From: Cyprinus carpio
Lineage: Eukaryota; Chordata; Actinopteri; Cypriniformes; Cyprinidae
Length of the DNA stretch: 64,000 bases
Direction: 5' to 3'
NCBI RefSeq assembly: GCF_018340385.1
Contig: NC_056602.1
Coordinates: forward strand, 19,323,684-19,387,683
Shown here: piece by piece, positions 46,241 through 58,492 of the stretch
Layout: every line of letters begins with the position of its first letter
Position numbering within the stretch: position 1 is the first letter of the stretch
Position numbers and translations under genes: made by a program
Notes under the pieces: generated by a model
The model's input: only the letters and a program-made list of their open reading frames with translations
What the model was told of the DNA's origin: nothing
Databases searched by the model: none

Positions 46241-49200
46241 TAACTGTCCTTGCTTCTTTCCTTAACTAATTCGTAAAACTTCATTCGAGAGTTTTTTTTC
46301 AGGGCAATGTCATCACGTACTTTTAAAATGGGTTTCTGGCGGCCTATTTTAACTTCTTTTTCCAGGGCACTGACATCACTGCTAATCGCCTAGCAGTTTC
46401 TTCGTGGACTTTCCTCTCCTTCGTGGAGAAAAAACCTCTGACTTTTTTCAAAGCAACATTGGCCAAGTACCATTCTTGTATATTTTTATTCTAAACTCTA
46501 AGCCCCCACACAACATCAACAATAGCATTCATCCCAGAAACAGACAAACCAACAATTACAAAATATGTTTAAATTAATTGACTTTCTTGTGTATGTTTCT
46601 GCGTCTCGTACTGTTCTTGTGTTTTACAATGTCTAATTTCACACAACATTTTAAGCATTGTTTATCTCTGTTGTTTTATGTTGCACAGAAAGTGATGGGC
46701 TGAGTCTTTAAAGATCCATGGACATTTGTGAGATTTAATTTTTCTAATGTACCCGAATTTTAAACAATAGTGCTTGTTTCTTGTTTTTTTTTTTTTATTA
46801 GCCTGTGATTGTGACGACCCCAGATTTCCATCGGGATTCCTGACTGTGATAACAGAACGGCAGCCAGATTCTTCACAATCACTGCGTTAGAGAATTCAAC
46901 ACCGCAATTATCCTTGAAGATCCATTGTGACGGACACTATTGAAAACCTCCCGATGCCATGTGGCTTACTTTTTGGGCTGATATATGCGCTCATTTGGAG
47001 TACCCTCCACAAGCTCCAGAACACCTTTGATTTATTCAAACAAAAATTTAACACCATGAAGACACTAAAATACTGCAAGAAACAATAATTTAACATCATG
47101 GAACATAAAACCCTATCTGATAAGAAAGAAACATATTTATTTAAATGGAAAACCATCAAATGTGAAGTTTCACAGGGAATTCTGGGAATGTCATTTATTG
47201 TACATTTTAAGAGTTGTTGTTCTTTTTCACTTCTAAAACCTGCAAATTTAACAGTATATGATTGTAAAATTACATGAAGCAGTATTAGTTTTTCACAGCG
47301 TTTCACCTTTCACTTACATACCTTACAGTCTTTTACTATTTGTGCCACTGATTTCTACCGTATTATGCATGTTCTGCTAAATGCATGTGGTAGTGAAATT
47401 AATGTCCTACTTTGATATCTCAGTGAGTCTTGTCATCTTATCAGTTAATTGTGTGGCCGCTATCTTATATTAGAAATAAGAAATTTCTTTACACTTTTAT
47501 CCTTTTGCTTGTCTCCAAAAAAGTAGGAATCCACCCATATATCTGACTTCTATCTACTGGTCTATCTTCGTGCCTATCACTGAATTACTTGGATACTTAC
47601 TCAAACTCTTGCTTGCCTGCGAACCCTCAAAAACTGCTGAAACTGAGAAGAAAATTGTAAAAGAGGCTGAATAGGTTTTTTTTTTTTTTTTTTTTTTTCA
47701 TAGACTTGGGTTGGAGGAGACTGCCTGTTTCCAGCACACAAAAAATCTCATTATATTGTACAACAGAGATTTGACAGTTCTATGCATGGAGGAGAGACAA
47801 TACAATGCATTAGACAAGGCCAAGATTAGGAAAGCTCAGCCATTATACAGACATATGAAGCTAACTATCAGTGCACCATTGTATTAAGTAAAGGGAGAGT
47901 TATATGGCACACAATAATAATCATATTTGACACTGTCCTTGCATTATCCACCATGAAGGTTGGGAAAGATGTGTCTGTTCGGTACACTATGGCAGCATAT
48001 AGCGTCTTAGCGCAGTGACCCAGTTAGGGATAGAGACACTGGCAAATATATCTGCGAGGATTTGCCAAAGGGCACAGGAGATAAGTGACAAAATGGAAAA
48101 TGCTTTAATGATGATCATAAAGGTCTTGTGTGGTGGAGTGTTGGGGGCACAGCTTCAGTGTTCTTCCTCCTGTTAGCTGTTCACGCAGCCTGCGGGAGGA
48201 AATTTCACTTTCCTTACCCAACGAGCAATAAATAACCTTAGTGGACCTGAGCTTCTACATATGCAAATTGGCACCCTTTGAATAAATTGGTGTGGTATTG
48301 CGGTACCTTGTTAATTTATGTCTACTCAACCTAACAGGCATCAAATTCTCAAATGCAATAACACTAAATCACTAAATAAAGATCCATAGGTGTATAGGAG
48401 ATTATCGAGATGGTAAAATAATTAACCAGGTAACTGAACATCAATAGAACCATGTTGTTTTATTCATTTATTTTTCTTTTAATGAGCAACCGTGAAGATA
48501 AAGCACATGAAGGTTGCCATATGGTCTGCACTTACACCTGTACAGTATGTGATGATGAGGACACTGTCTGGTACTGAAACCCTTAACAAAAATAGTAGCT
48601 TATTGATTGCACTGCATAGAGCGGCTTTGGATGCAATCAACTGGCATTTGAGCTTACAACATCAATGTGTTTAATTAATAATTAATGGCATATCATTTGT
48701 CTTTGTTCTCTGTGTTGTTGCTAATCATGCTTACAACACAAACCATTGTTTGTGCACCAGCAGAAATGTGTACAGCATGTCTGATTCGTCTTAAAGTGTG
48801 AATCAGGCAGTTAACCAAATTTTTCGGGTTTGTTGGTTCGGCTAGACTCCTTAATTCCAGTGAAGACCCATCTTAATGCCACTGCATATAATGACATTTG
48901 AGAATTGTGTACTTACAACTTTGTGGCAAGAGTTTTGGGTGGCCTTGTTCTGTTCCAGCATGTCAATGTGCCAGTGCACAAAACGAGATCCATAAAGGAT
49001 ATTGATTTTCTTCACAGAGTTGTGTTGTCACTCGATATAACGTTGCATTTTCCCTGGCAGTATTTCAGCGATTTACTAAAGTAAAATAGTAACGCACTAT
49101 TTTTAAAAAGGAGAATGACAGAGCTGGATTAATGGAATATTAATCCACAATCAGTTGAAACAAGCATGCAAATACATTATCGTTTGACAGGGAGGGAAGT

Positions 49201-50955
49201 GTAACGTTAGCAGTCAACCGGCCGTGCAGCGCTGTGATTGACACAGGTAAACAAAGGTACAAGCACTACAGGAAATCATCTATTACAATGTTTTAAGACA
49301 TATATTATAGTGATACCCGGAATTCATGGAAGTACTTTGAAGTACCTTTTATTTATTATTATTTTTTTTAAGAAAACTTGTTCTGCAGTTATGTCTTGAG
49401 TAATTTTTTATTTATAGCTGTGGTTTGTTATTGACAAGCCAGCTGACAATAACATTTTTTTGTTGTACTTCTTCTGGAAATGGTTTTGCTAATTGTTAAT
49501 CACTATTTTATATTTCATTGAAGTAGTATAGACAACTTGTAATGTACCCTGCAAATATTGGGCGAACTGTGAATTTACTGAGCTGCTGTTTGAGCTACAG
49601 GAAAACCTAATAATAGGTAATTTGTTGATTTTTAGCACATGTTTTTGGTTTGGTCATGCACAGTGTGCCATTTTAAATTATCCTGTTTTGTGGATAACCA
49701 AGCATACTAAACAGACATCCACTATTTATCGTTCTCTCAAAATCAGTTACAGTTCCCTCTCATCTCTTTTGACGCGGACATCAGTAGCCTACTACTTTCG
49801 TCTCCAAACTTTTAGCTCTGATTAATAAGCCATTATGCTTTTTACTTCTGTGACTGTGAGTGGTAAATAAAGGAAGATATAATTATATCACGCTTAATCA
49901 AATGAGATGCTGTAAGTGCTGCTTTTCCAAGGAGATAATAAACAATTCAACACCATCGAGTAAGTCATGGGACCAAACACTCAAATTCCTCTGAGCTGCA
50001 GTGATGGTTATGCTTTGTGAATGGTAGTGCATTGTGTACAGCCTAGCTGTGTCTGTGAAAGCTTTTAGAGAGAATTAGACTATTACCATCAGTGTGTGAG
50101 TAACACTCCATGTCAAAATAAGCTACAATATTGATGCTGGCATCGAATTATTTTCACGTTTTAAAACTTGGAACAACAGTGGTGTTATATTCTGCATCCC
50201 TGACCTAAAAGAGTATAGATCCCTTACCCCCCCCCCCCCTCCCTTTTGTTTTATTCCAGTGTCTTGCCCTTGGCATTGTTTGCTTTTAAGAAAGCTCTGA
50301 GTATTTTTTATTATTGACCATAATGATGTACATTAATTTCTTTCATGTACACATTCTGGGAGAAAGGAAAGTCTGAAGGATGAAATTGCTCTGTTTGGCA
50401 GAGGAAGCTTTTTGTTCTCTGCTCTGTGAGCTTTTTGCAACTGCAACTAGGGAATTGGCAGCGCCGCCAAGATTAAAAAACGGCCAGAACCATTTTGAGC
50501 CAGTTTGTAATCTTCTCAAGTAAAGGCCTAACACACATTTTTTTAATGCTACATAGTGAAGTATGATGACAACTAAGAGCCGCTATAATGATCAGGTCTG
50601 TTGGGTGAAGGTCAGGAGAATTGCTGATGGGCTGTTCAGGGTCAGCACTCATAGCCCTACAGCCTAACAGCCTTCTGGAGATGGGATGATGGGAGGAGAC
50701 GAGAAAAATAAATGTTGCATCTTACTGACATTGACAGTTCAATCCACATAGCTGTTCACTATTCTAGCTGAAGTTTGCTTTTGAACAAGTTAGAAATTGT
50801 TTTAAGACTAATATGTATCTTTTTCTTTATTTTGTAATAACAGAACCATTCCTAAAAAAAAAAACAAAAAAACAATGCAATCACAATATAAATTTTGTGG
50901 TTTATTAGCATGTATGCATTCACTTAATGTTTTTTTTTCTTCCAGAAAATATATA

Positions 50956-50957
<2 letters not shown>
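46241..50957. other. intergenic, no gene recognised
   Basis: AT-rich sequence with a T22 run (47677-47698) and a poly-C tract (50228-50239). 47900-49260 is repeat-poor with some mixed composition and could include regulatory DNA. The 132-codon minus frame at 46908-47306 has no family resemblance. Confidence 0.5.

Positions 50958-51013
<56 letters not shown>
50958..51013. repeat. (AT)n microsatellite
   Basis: Near-perfect (TA)n run; the minus-strand Tyr-Ile open frame over it is an artefact. Confidence 0.95.
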
Positions 51014-51018
<5 letters not shown>

Positions 51019-53890
51019 ACCCACTGATGTTCATTCATGTTTTTTCATTTAGCTAGTAAAAGAGATGATCAGTTCACTCATGCTGCTGTTGTTTGAACTA
51101 CAGCCATCTGTCATATTATGTGCATATTATTGATCGAACTTTAAAATAGAATGATATAATTGAAAAGCATTTGAAGAAAAAGACATCAGTTGTTGTTTTT
51201 CTCTTATCTATATATTTGTGTTTCTTTACAAATGGCTCAATGCTACTTCTGACTCGAACTGATAAACCATGTCACAAATGTTCTCTGAATGAATAAGAAA
51301 ACATCTACTAATATCCCCTGCATGCTTAGAAAGTAGGTTCTGTTGGGAAGTCGTAATTAAAATGGCAGGTGCATTCAAATCAGTTTAGATGGAGCAAGAT
51401 GGTGACGTACCTTTTTAATTTATTTATATATATCTTATTTTTATTTATTTTTTTACAAAAAATACACCAAGGCTCTACAAAACAATGAATAAAGAATGCG
51501 TGTCAGGTCAGGTGCACTCTAAGAAAAGTCTGTAAAAAGGACCCAATGTACTGTGTTAATATAAAGTAATTTTTCATACAGTTTTTATTCAGTTTTTGCG
51601 AAGGTGCTGCTGTGTATTCTACATTCTGAATATTTTATCGGAATTTTACAATACTGTCATATTTTGTACATGCAGTTTAGTTTTATTGTAAATAAAAAAG
51701 TAATTTTATACATTTCAACAAACTTACCATCAACCACAGTAACTAAATCCATTTTGTTTGCCATGTTTTCTCAAAACCTAGAGTTTCCCACTCGAATTAC
51801 GACATTGTAAAAACAATCACGTAAATATACCTTTCCGTCGTGATGCACCAACAATCCCGCCCATACTTCCAGTTTCAAAAGCCTATACAGGAGAGAGAAT
51901 TGCATTCTAGTGATTTCATGGGATCTTTAACAAAGTTCTGTAACGTGTATAAATCCCAGATTCAGTTTGCAATTTGTGCTGATTCAGTCCTGAATGTGTG
52001 CTTTCTAAATTGCACAATGCCAGTCCCAGTGACCCTATCAATTCACAGTTGCTACATTCATCCTATAATTCCTTATTATACCAAATCAAGCTACTAGGTG
52101 TGTTCAATTTACAATGGGATTGGAGACAGATCTTTCCTTCGGGACTGCAACCACTGTATTTTTTTAATTACAGCTTAAAAGTTTAATGCTGAGTGTTCAC
52201 TGAATTTGAAGTCATGGCAGGGATTATCATAACTAATGTATTTTAATAATGAACAGGTTTAAGGAGTCAGGCGAGGTTGATTGTGGTGGCTGCAAATGCA
52301 TGATTGTCAGCCTTAGGGCGAGGAGCCCTAATGGGGATTTATTACATGCCAAAGAGAGTTCACATGCCTTCATTAAAACATCTTTTTTACTGTCCAAATG
52401 CCCTGTTTTAATTAAAGGAAACAAACACAGAGCTACTATTACGTTTAATGTTCCACTGGCCATTGAATGGTCGACATTTGTTCTAGTAGATAATGGACGC
52501 AATTAAAGTCTGGCGATTTGCCGTAAGAAACGAGTACCACCATGAGGGACATCAAAAAGAAGAAATATGATTATCGCAGCTTTTTTTGTAGTGCAGATCT
52601 GTTATGATGAATTTTCTTGACTTAATTTTTTAATTAAGCAAAGCTTCTAAAACTGGTGGAGTCTTGCAAAACTAGCACAAATCCAAGATACAAAATTTAC
52701 TGTGCTCAGCTGTCATTTATTGACACCTTTAAAGTCACACCCAAACCACAAAAAGATGCCAGGAAAATCAGCTTTGACCCTCCCAGAGGCAGCAGTGACC
52801 CATATTCTGTCATCCGATGACAGCTTTCTGGTTACAGGGGGAATCCATCCTAGTTACCATTTCACAGGTATGAAACCAAATACGTTCCCTGGTTTCAATG
52901 AAGCATTGAATCCATCTAATGGGCTCTCTGATTGGTTCAGCATTCCCTGTGGGAGTACTGTGGTAGTAAGGGGTGATGTTAGGTGGGTTAGACACAGTAA
53001 AACCTTCATGCAGAGTCAAAAAAGAAACATTAGTCTCTTGCTTGTACAGCTGTGGGCCCAACAGGATGTGATGTGGTTCACAATGAATCTAAATGATGGG
53101 TTAACGCATTGAATATTTTAGCCACCAGACACAGCAAGAACATCCAGGAATTTGTCTTCACAGGGGAAATAGTGTTGTCGAGGAGAGCCCACTGTAGGGG
53201 GGAACTCATTAATCATTTCAAGCCATTGTACCGAGCAGTTCTTCTACCCCTCTCAAGCATCTCTGCTATAGAAAGGCACTCTCCTCTGCAAACGTTATTC
53301 CAATGCCCTTTCATTTATCACCCAAAATCAAATGGCGTGTTTCTGCTTAATAATAGAAGCCTCCCAAAAAGCTCTCCTGATGTGTCTTGTAGGGTTCAGT
53401 GTGCTTTGAGAAATGACTCCGGGAAGAAGTACAGCCTTTAAATTAAAGGCAATACTCGAAGCTAGAATGGCTGAGTGTCAGTTGTGCTGATATGCTTGAG
53501 CATGGGGTGATTTGTTTTGACCTTGGAAATGCCTACGGTTGACAAGGGTCATCTAGGGCATGCTATAAATGTTTCAGTTGTATGAAGGATATGTATGAAT
53601 AGATACTTAACAATTCGGTATATGAATTGTTATCCTTTCTCTATAGAGTCAGCTGAGGTGTTGTGGCGTTTGCTAAGGATATAACAGGTCCTTCACATAA
53701 CTTTATAGTTGAGTATTGGAGAATTTGAATTATATTAAAGGTACTGTTTATGATATCTGCTATCTAATAAAATTGTGATATTCACTGGAGTGGACATGCT
53801 TTCCTGAAAACACTTTTGTAGATTTTTTAAGAAGTTCAAGAAACAAAAAACTGCTGTTCATTTCCCGAAAAGCATAAAACACACATCCCA
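51014..53890. other. intergenic with two CNE-like blocks
   Basis: No gene recognised. 52190-52520 is unique and TAAT-rich, with tttaattaaagg near 52408 and cgcaattaaag at about 52498. 52730-53450 is GC-richer and repeat-free, with open frames on both strands (136 codons plus, 83 codons minus). Both read like candidate enhancers. Confidence 0.4.
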
Positions 53891-53894
53891 TTGT

Positions 53895-54024
53895 CATTCA
53901 TTCATTCATTCATTTGATTGATTGATTGATTGTAATTGTCTATTTTCTTTTCTTTTCTTTTCTTTTCTTTTCTTTTCTTTTCTTTTCTTTTCTTTTCTTT
54001 TCTTTTCTTTTCTTTTCTTTTCTT
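53895..54024. repeat. (ATTC)n/(ATTG)n then (TTTTC)n arrays
   Basis: Short (ATTC)n and (ATTG)n runs (53895-53932) precede a long pure (TTTTC)n pentanucleotide array (53944-54024). Confidence 0.95.
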
Positions 54025-56378
54025 TATTAAATGAATTATTTTATTTAAATTTGTTTAATTGATACAGTGCTGGGCAGAATTATTGACTTATAAAAGCCGT
54101 AAAAATAAATCTGCATCATTAATGGTTTCGATTAAAAGGATTAACAATGGAGATTTATTTTAACAGGCTTTTTTGTTCACATTTGCCAAGGGTGTCAATA
54201 ATGTTGTCCACTACTGTTTATAATTATATGTATTTATTAAAATGTATTCAACCTTTATTCGTGTTATTTTATTTCTAATTGATTGTAATGATGTATGAAT
54301 ACGTTTATTTATAACTATAAATATATAACTATTTAGAATATTATTTTTAATTATGTGAATAAATGTTTTTAATGTTATGATTTTTAATAATGCATTTTTA
54401 TTCCTATTTATTTATTTATATCCACTAAATGACATTTATTTACATGACAGAATAAATAAAATTAAAATGAATTAAATAATTAATAAAAAATTTTAGGTGA
54501 CCATTTTAATGTCATGTAAATGCCCTCTATGAGTATGAAGTGATCGTGACTTGTGGGTTTGGTAGATTCAGTTTAGATGGCACAGCACCAATCTGTGCTG
54601 AAATGTCCAGCAAAAACTGTTAAGGTCAGATTGTCATGTTGAAGGACCTTGTTTAAAAGAAACGTTAGCCACTGGATTTGCTTTTGAGACAGAAAAATGT
54701 TTGGCAGACTTTCCCTGTACCTTATTATCATTGGTTAAATGGCAACTAGAATACTAGAATCACATTATTTTAGTGTTTAGGACTAATGGCATCTATCCTA
54801 CATCATCCTTTTTCAATTAGTTTGACTATGCAGTTAATGGAAAACCAAATGTATACCAAATTGGCATCATTGAAGTATAAATATGGGCAATCTTGTGTAA
54901 ATATAATTTTCTAAGATGTTACAAAGTCACACGGAACAAACAGCTTAGTTTCAGTAAATGGACATTTTGGACATTGAAGATAGTTTCAACTTCTGGAAGT
55001 TAGTTTACATGGTACATTAAACTGTAGTATTTTCAAAAGATCAAGGAAAATTAGATTTTTCAAGAGATGACCCCTTTAATAAAGGGAGGGTTCTGCTTTT
55101 CCCCAATAAATGATGGACTGCTTGAAAGATTACTTTGTTTTTATGAGTGGCATTTCATTTTAATTGGTTCATTATTTCCAGCAATTGCATCTTCAAATTC
55201 CCTTGATTGCTGCAGCTGTGGTTCATGCTGTGTCAGGATTGAGGTTGTGAACACACACACACACACTCTAACAGGCACATACTTCTATTTGCCAGATGGA
55301 CACATTAAATCAGTGCTTGCTGGACCTGGCAGGATGTTATCAGAAGCCATCGACAGCTTCCACTGTGGGTGGATATTGCTATAAAATAAGAAAAAAGTGC
55401 TGATGTTATCGAATGATGGATTTTGGTCATAAGGATGTGATGGTTTTCATTTCCTAATTGAGCATCCCTCAAATAGTGCTTTCAGACATGTGTTCTATAT
55501 TTGCAGTCACAGATTATGCCAGTTCTTTGCCAACAGCGTGCTATTCCATTGTGTGGATGTAATGAATGCGTTAAATGATGCACATCCATCTTTTCAAAGA
55601 TCTCAAAAACTATTTGGAATTTTGGGACTTCACACTCGCAGCAATTCAGGTGACACGAAAATAAAAAAAACTCTGAGGACTGGAAGAAAAGAGTTTCATA
55701 TTTTAAAATGTGTCTTCTAAGGATAGAGTTATTGAGGGGAGTGCGAGTTATTGCCACGTTCTCAGCAGCAATATGATGGTCGATTCAATGGAATGATAAA
55801 TGGCTCCAAATATTTTCAGGCCGAAAGTGTTTTTTTTCCCCCTACACCACAGCCCTGACACTGAAAATGTTGCCACCTCTGCCTCAGAGATATTTTATCT
55901 AGGAAATTATGAGGTTTGGAGGAAAAAAAAATCTCTTTATCCAGCATGACAGGCCTTGTTTGGTCTATCATAGACAGAGACATGAAAAACAGTTCACAGA
56001 AATCTTTTTGTTGCCATTGATACCTGTACATTTTCCTTCTGTACAAGGATTTGTCTGTCCTTGGTTTTGTGAATTCTAAACCTGACGAGTGATGTTCTTA
56101 TCTGACAAGCTGGTCTGAGATCACCAGACTCAAAGGACTGGTTAGTCTAATCTTTGAGCATTTAGTTGCTCTCTCAGCTCTCTAGGATATTAAAATGCAC
56201 CATCTGTTTACTGAAACCTGCTCAGCATGGTTTACATGCAAGAACTTGTCAGTCAAATTTATGCTTGAACAAATGGGCATGGCAGCATATGCTAGACAGG
56301 AGAAAGACATAAATATACGAGACACATTTTCTCATATCAAACTGTACATATTTACAGAAATGTGTATACACACTGTGT
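54025..56378. other. intergenic; solo MITE end near 55066
   Basis: AT-rich sequence. gagatgacccct followed by TTAA (about 55064-55079) matches the right end of the TTAA-type MITE, but no left end was found. A short (CA)n run lies at 55250-55265. Overlapping open frames at 55482-55757 are not convincing genes. Confidence 0.5.
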
Positions 56379-56410
56379 ATGTATGTATGTATGTATGTAT
56401 GTATATATAT
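56379..56410. repeat. (ATGT)n microsatellite
   Basis: Tetranucleotide run of gtatgtat repeats ending in a short (AT)n, next to the Tc1 remnant. Confidence 0.9.
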
Positions 56411-57250
56411 ATCTTCATCAGTTAAGCAGGTAAAAGTTCTGGAGCTGATTTTTAGTGTGCCATTTGCATTTGGAAGCTGCTGCTGTGAACCCACATCATG
56501 CGGTCAAATTTGCTCTCCATGCAAGTGAAACAGACAATTGAGAGGCTTCAAAATCAAAACAAACCCATCAGAACGATAGCAGGGACATTAGGAGTGGCCA
56601 AATCAAGAGTTTGGTTCATTCTGAGAAAAAAAGAATGCACTAGTTAGCTCAGCAACAATAAAAAGGCCTGGGCTTCCACGGAGGACAACAGGACAAATCA
56701 ACAATGACCCAAACCACACAGCAAAAGCAACCCGGGAGTTTTTGAAGGTAAAAAGTGGAATATTCTAAAATGGCCAAGTCATTCACCTGATTTCAACCTG
56801 ATTGAGCATGCATTTCACTTGCTGAAGACAAAACTAAAGGCAGAAAGACCCACAAACAAACAACAACTGAAGTCAGCTGCAGTAAAGGCCTGGCAAAGCA
56901 TCCCAAAGGAGGAAACCCAGTCTCTGGTGAGGTTCATGATTTCCTCACTGACAGTAAAGCAGTCATTGCCTGCAAAGGATTTCCAAATAAAATATTAAAA
57001 ATGAAAACAAAATGTTATGATTATATTTACTTGTCCAATTACATTTGAGCCTCTGAAAATGGGGGGGACAGTGTATAAAAAATAGTTGTAATTCCTAAGC
57101 ATTTTATGTATTTTTGTTCAACCCCTTGAATTAAAGCTTAAAGTCTACACCTCAATTTCATCTTGAATGTTTCATTTTAATTTTATTCTGGCGGCATACA
57201 GAGTCAAAATTATTAAAATTGTGTCAAGTGTCCAAATATATGGACCTAAC
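56410..57250 (+). mobile_element. Tc1-like transposon, third family, internally deleted
   Basis: The right end reads gtccaaatatatggacctaa followed by TA, typical of a fish Tc1 family whose ends read caggtccataaatatttgga. The left terminal repeat is missing or unrecognisable; homology starts around 56410 just before the transposase start. About 0.6 kb of the middle of the transposase is absent, with a join near 56700. Confidence 0.85.
56498..56998 (+). pseudogene. internally deleted Tc1 transposase
   Basis: The start ATG at 56498 opens the N-terminal helix-turn-helix (QNQNKPIRTIAGTLGVAKSR). After a stop near 56645 and the deletion join, the C-terminal part resumes with NNDPNHTAKATREFLKVKKW, then NLIEHAFHLLKTKL (the catalytic Glu region), and ends at taa 56996-56998 after KDFQIKY. 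The first catalytic Asp region is missing, so no active enzyme is possible. Confidence 0.87.
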
Positions 57251-58437
57251 TATATACATACACACAAACACACAAATTTATATGTATATAAATATTATAT
57301 TAACTTTTTTTCTTTTTTTTCAGTTCTAAATTGTGCTTGATTAAACACTTTAGTTTCATTTTCAGATGAGATGCCAACAGTACTTGAGCCACCAACTGTT
57401 ATTTTACCCAGAAAGTTGGCAAAAAGGTCTAAATCCATAATGAAGGTGGACCAGGCAGCGCAACGAGGAAATTAGCTCAATTTACGGTATTAGGCGAAGG
57501 TCAAAATAGAGAAATGTTGTAAAAATATAATATACTGCAAACACATACTATCTGGATGGGATTCTATTTCTCAGGGGACCCATGAGTTAGCCGAAAAACA
57601 GTAGGTAATTTGCTCTGTAATTTTTACCGAGGTAGTGTGAGGAAAAACAAATTTACCTAACCTCCTTGGGGAAAACTAGCTGCACTGATTCAGGCTTTAG
57701 GCAATTACCCATTGATATTACTATCCACGGCAACTGAATGGACTTGAGGGCTGGAAAACACTAACACCCTAGCAAAGAAAGCTCTTTGAACATACAACCA
57801 CCATGTTGTTAAGCTTTGATCTTAAGTCATTTAATTGTGTATTTCACCACCCACAGAAAATTGACTGTATTCTTAAGCTTTCGTGATGCACAACAAAAAC
57901 AATATCAGGAAACGTGTGGCACCTGCCCTCAAAGAATAGGAGGGACACAAAAGGAGCATACTTGGAAAGATCAAGGGTTTAACCTTTCTTTGATTTTTCC
58001 CACCTGCATAAATAAATCTCATTCCAAATTCCCCGCTTGCCAAGATTATGTCACAATGTCTGATTCTTGGCTCTCAGTTTAGCAGTCATCAGTTTTCCCC
58101 ACTAGCAAAGGTGACTTGACCAACATTTGATTCTTTATGGTCTCTCGATGATGTAATTTTTTCCCACTTTGTATTTAAGAAAAGACTGGAACAGTCTTTA
58201 CTAGCCATCATTTAGTCTAACAAATTATTCATATTTAATTCTGACTTTTTTTTTTCTTAGCAGTATTTTTGCCGGATAAATAATGTTGTTGAATAATGAA
58301 TCATTGTATGCATTTTAAATAGAAATACTGCTATAAAAATATTAACTGGATTTTTTTTTTATTCCACAGCTTCTGTGGAAACAACTTTTGTGAAACCATA
58401 AATTACTATACTTTGTCAAATACTGAAAGATGAAATA
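57251..58437. other. intergenic with a CNE-like block
   Basis: 57360-57760 is unique and less AT-rich, with aattagctcaatttacggta near 57470; a candidate regulatory element. No gene recognised. Confidence 0.45.

Positions 58438-58487
<50 letters not shown>
58438..58487. repeat. (AT)n microsatellite
   Basis: (TA)n array with one interruption, followed by a fold-back-family fragment (agttcactctaagaggaaaa near 58524). Confidence 0.9.

Positions 58488-58492
<5 letters not shown>

Noticed and set aside
46908..47306. 132-codon minus-strand frame
   Set aside because: No recognisable domain and no context; not called.
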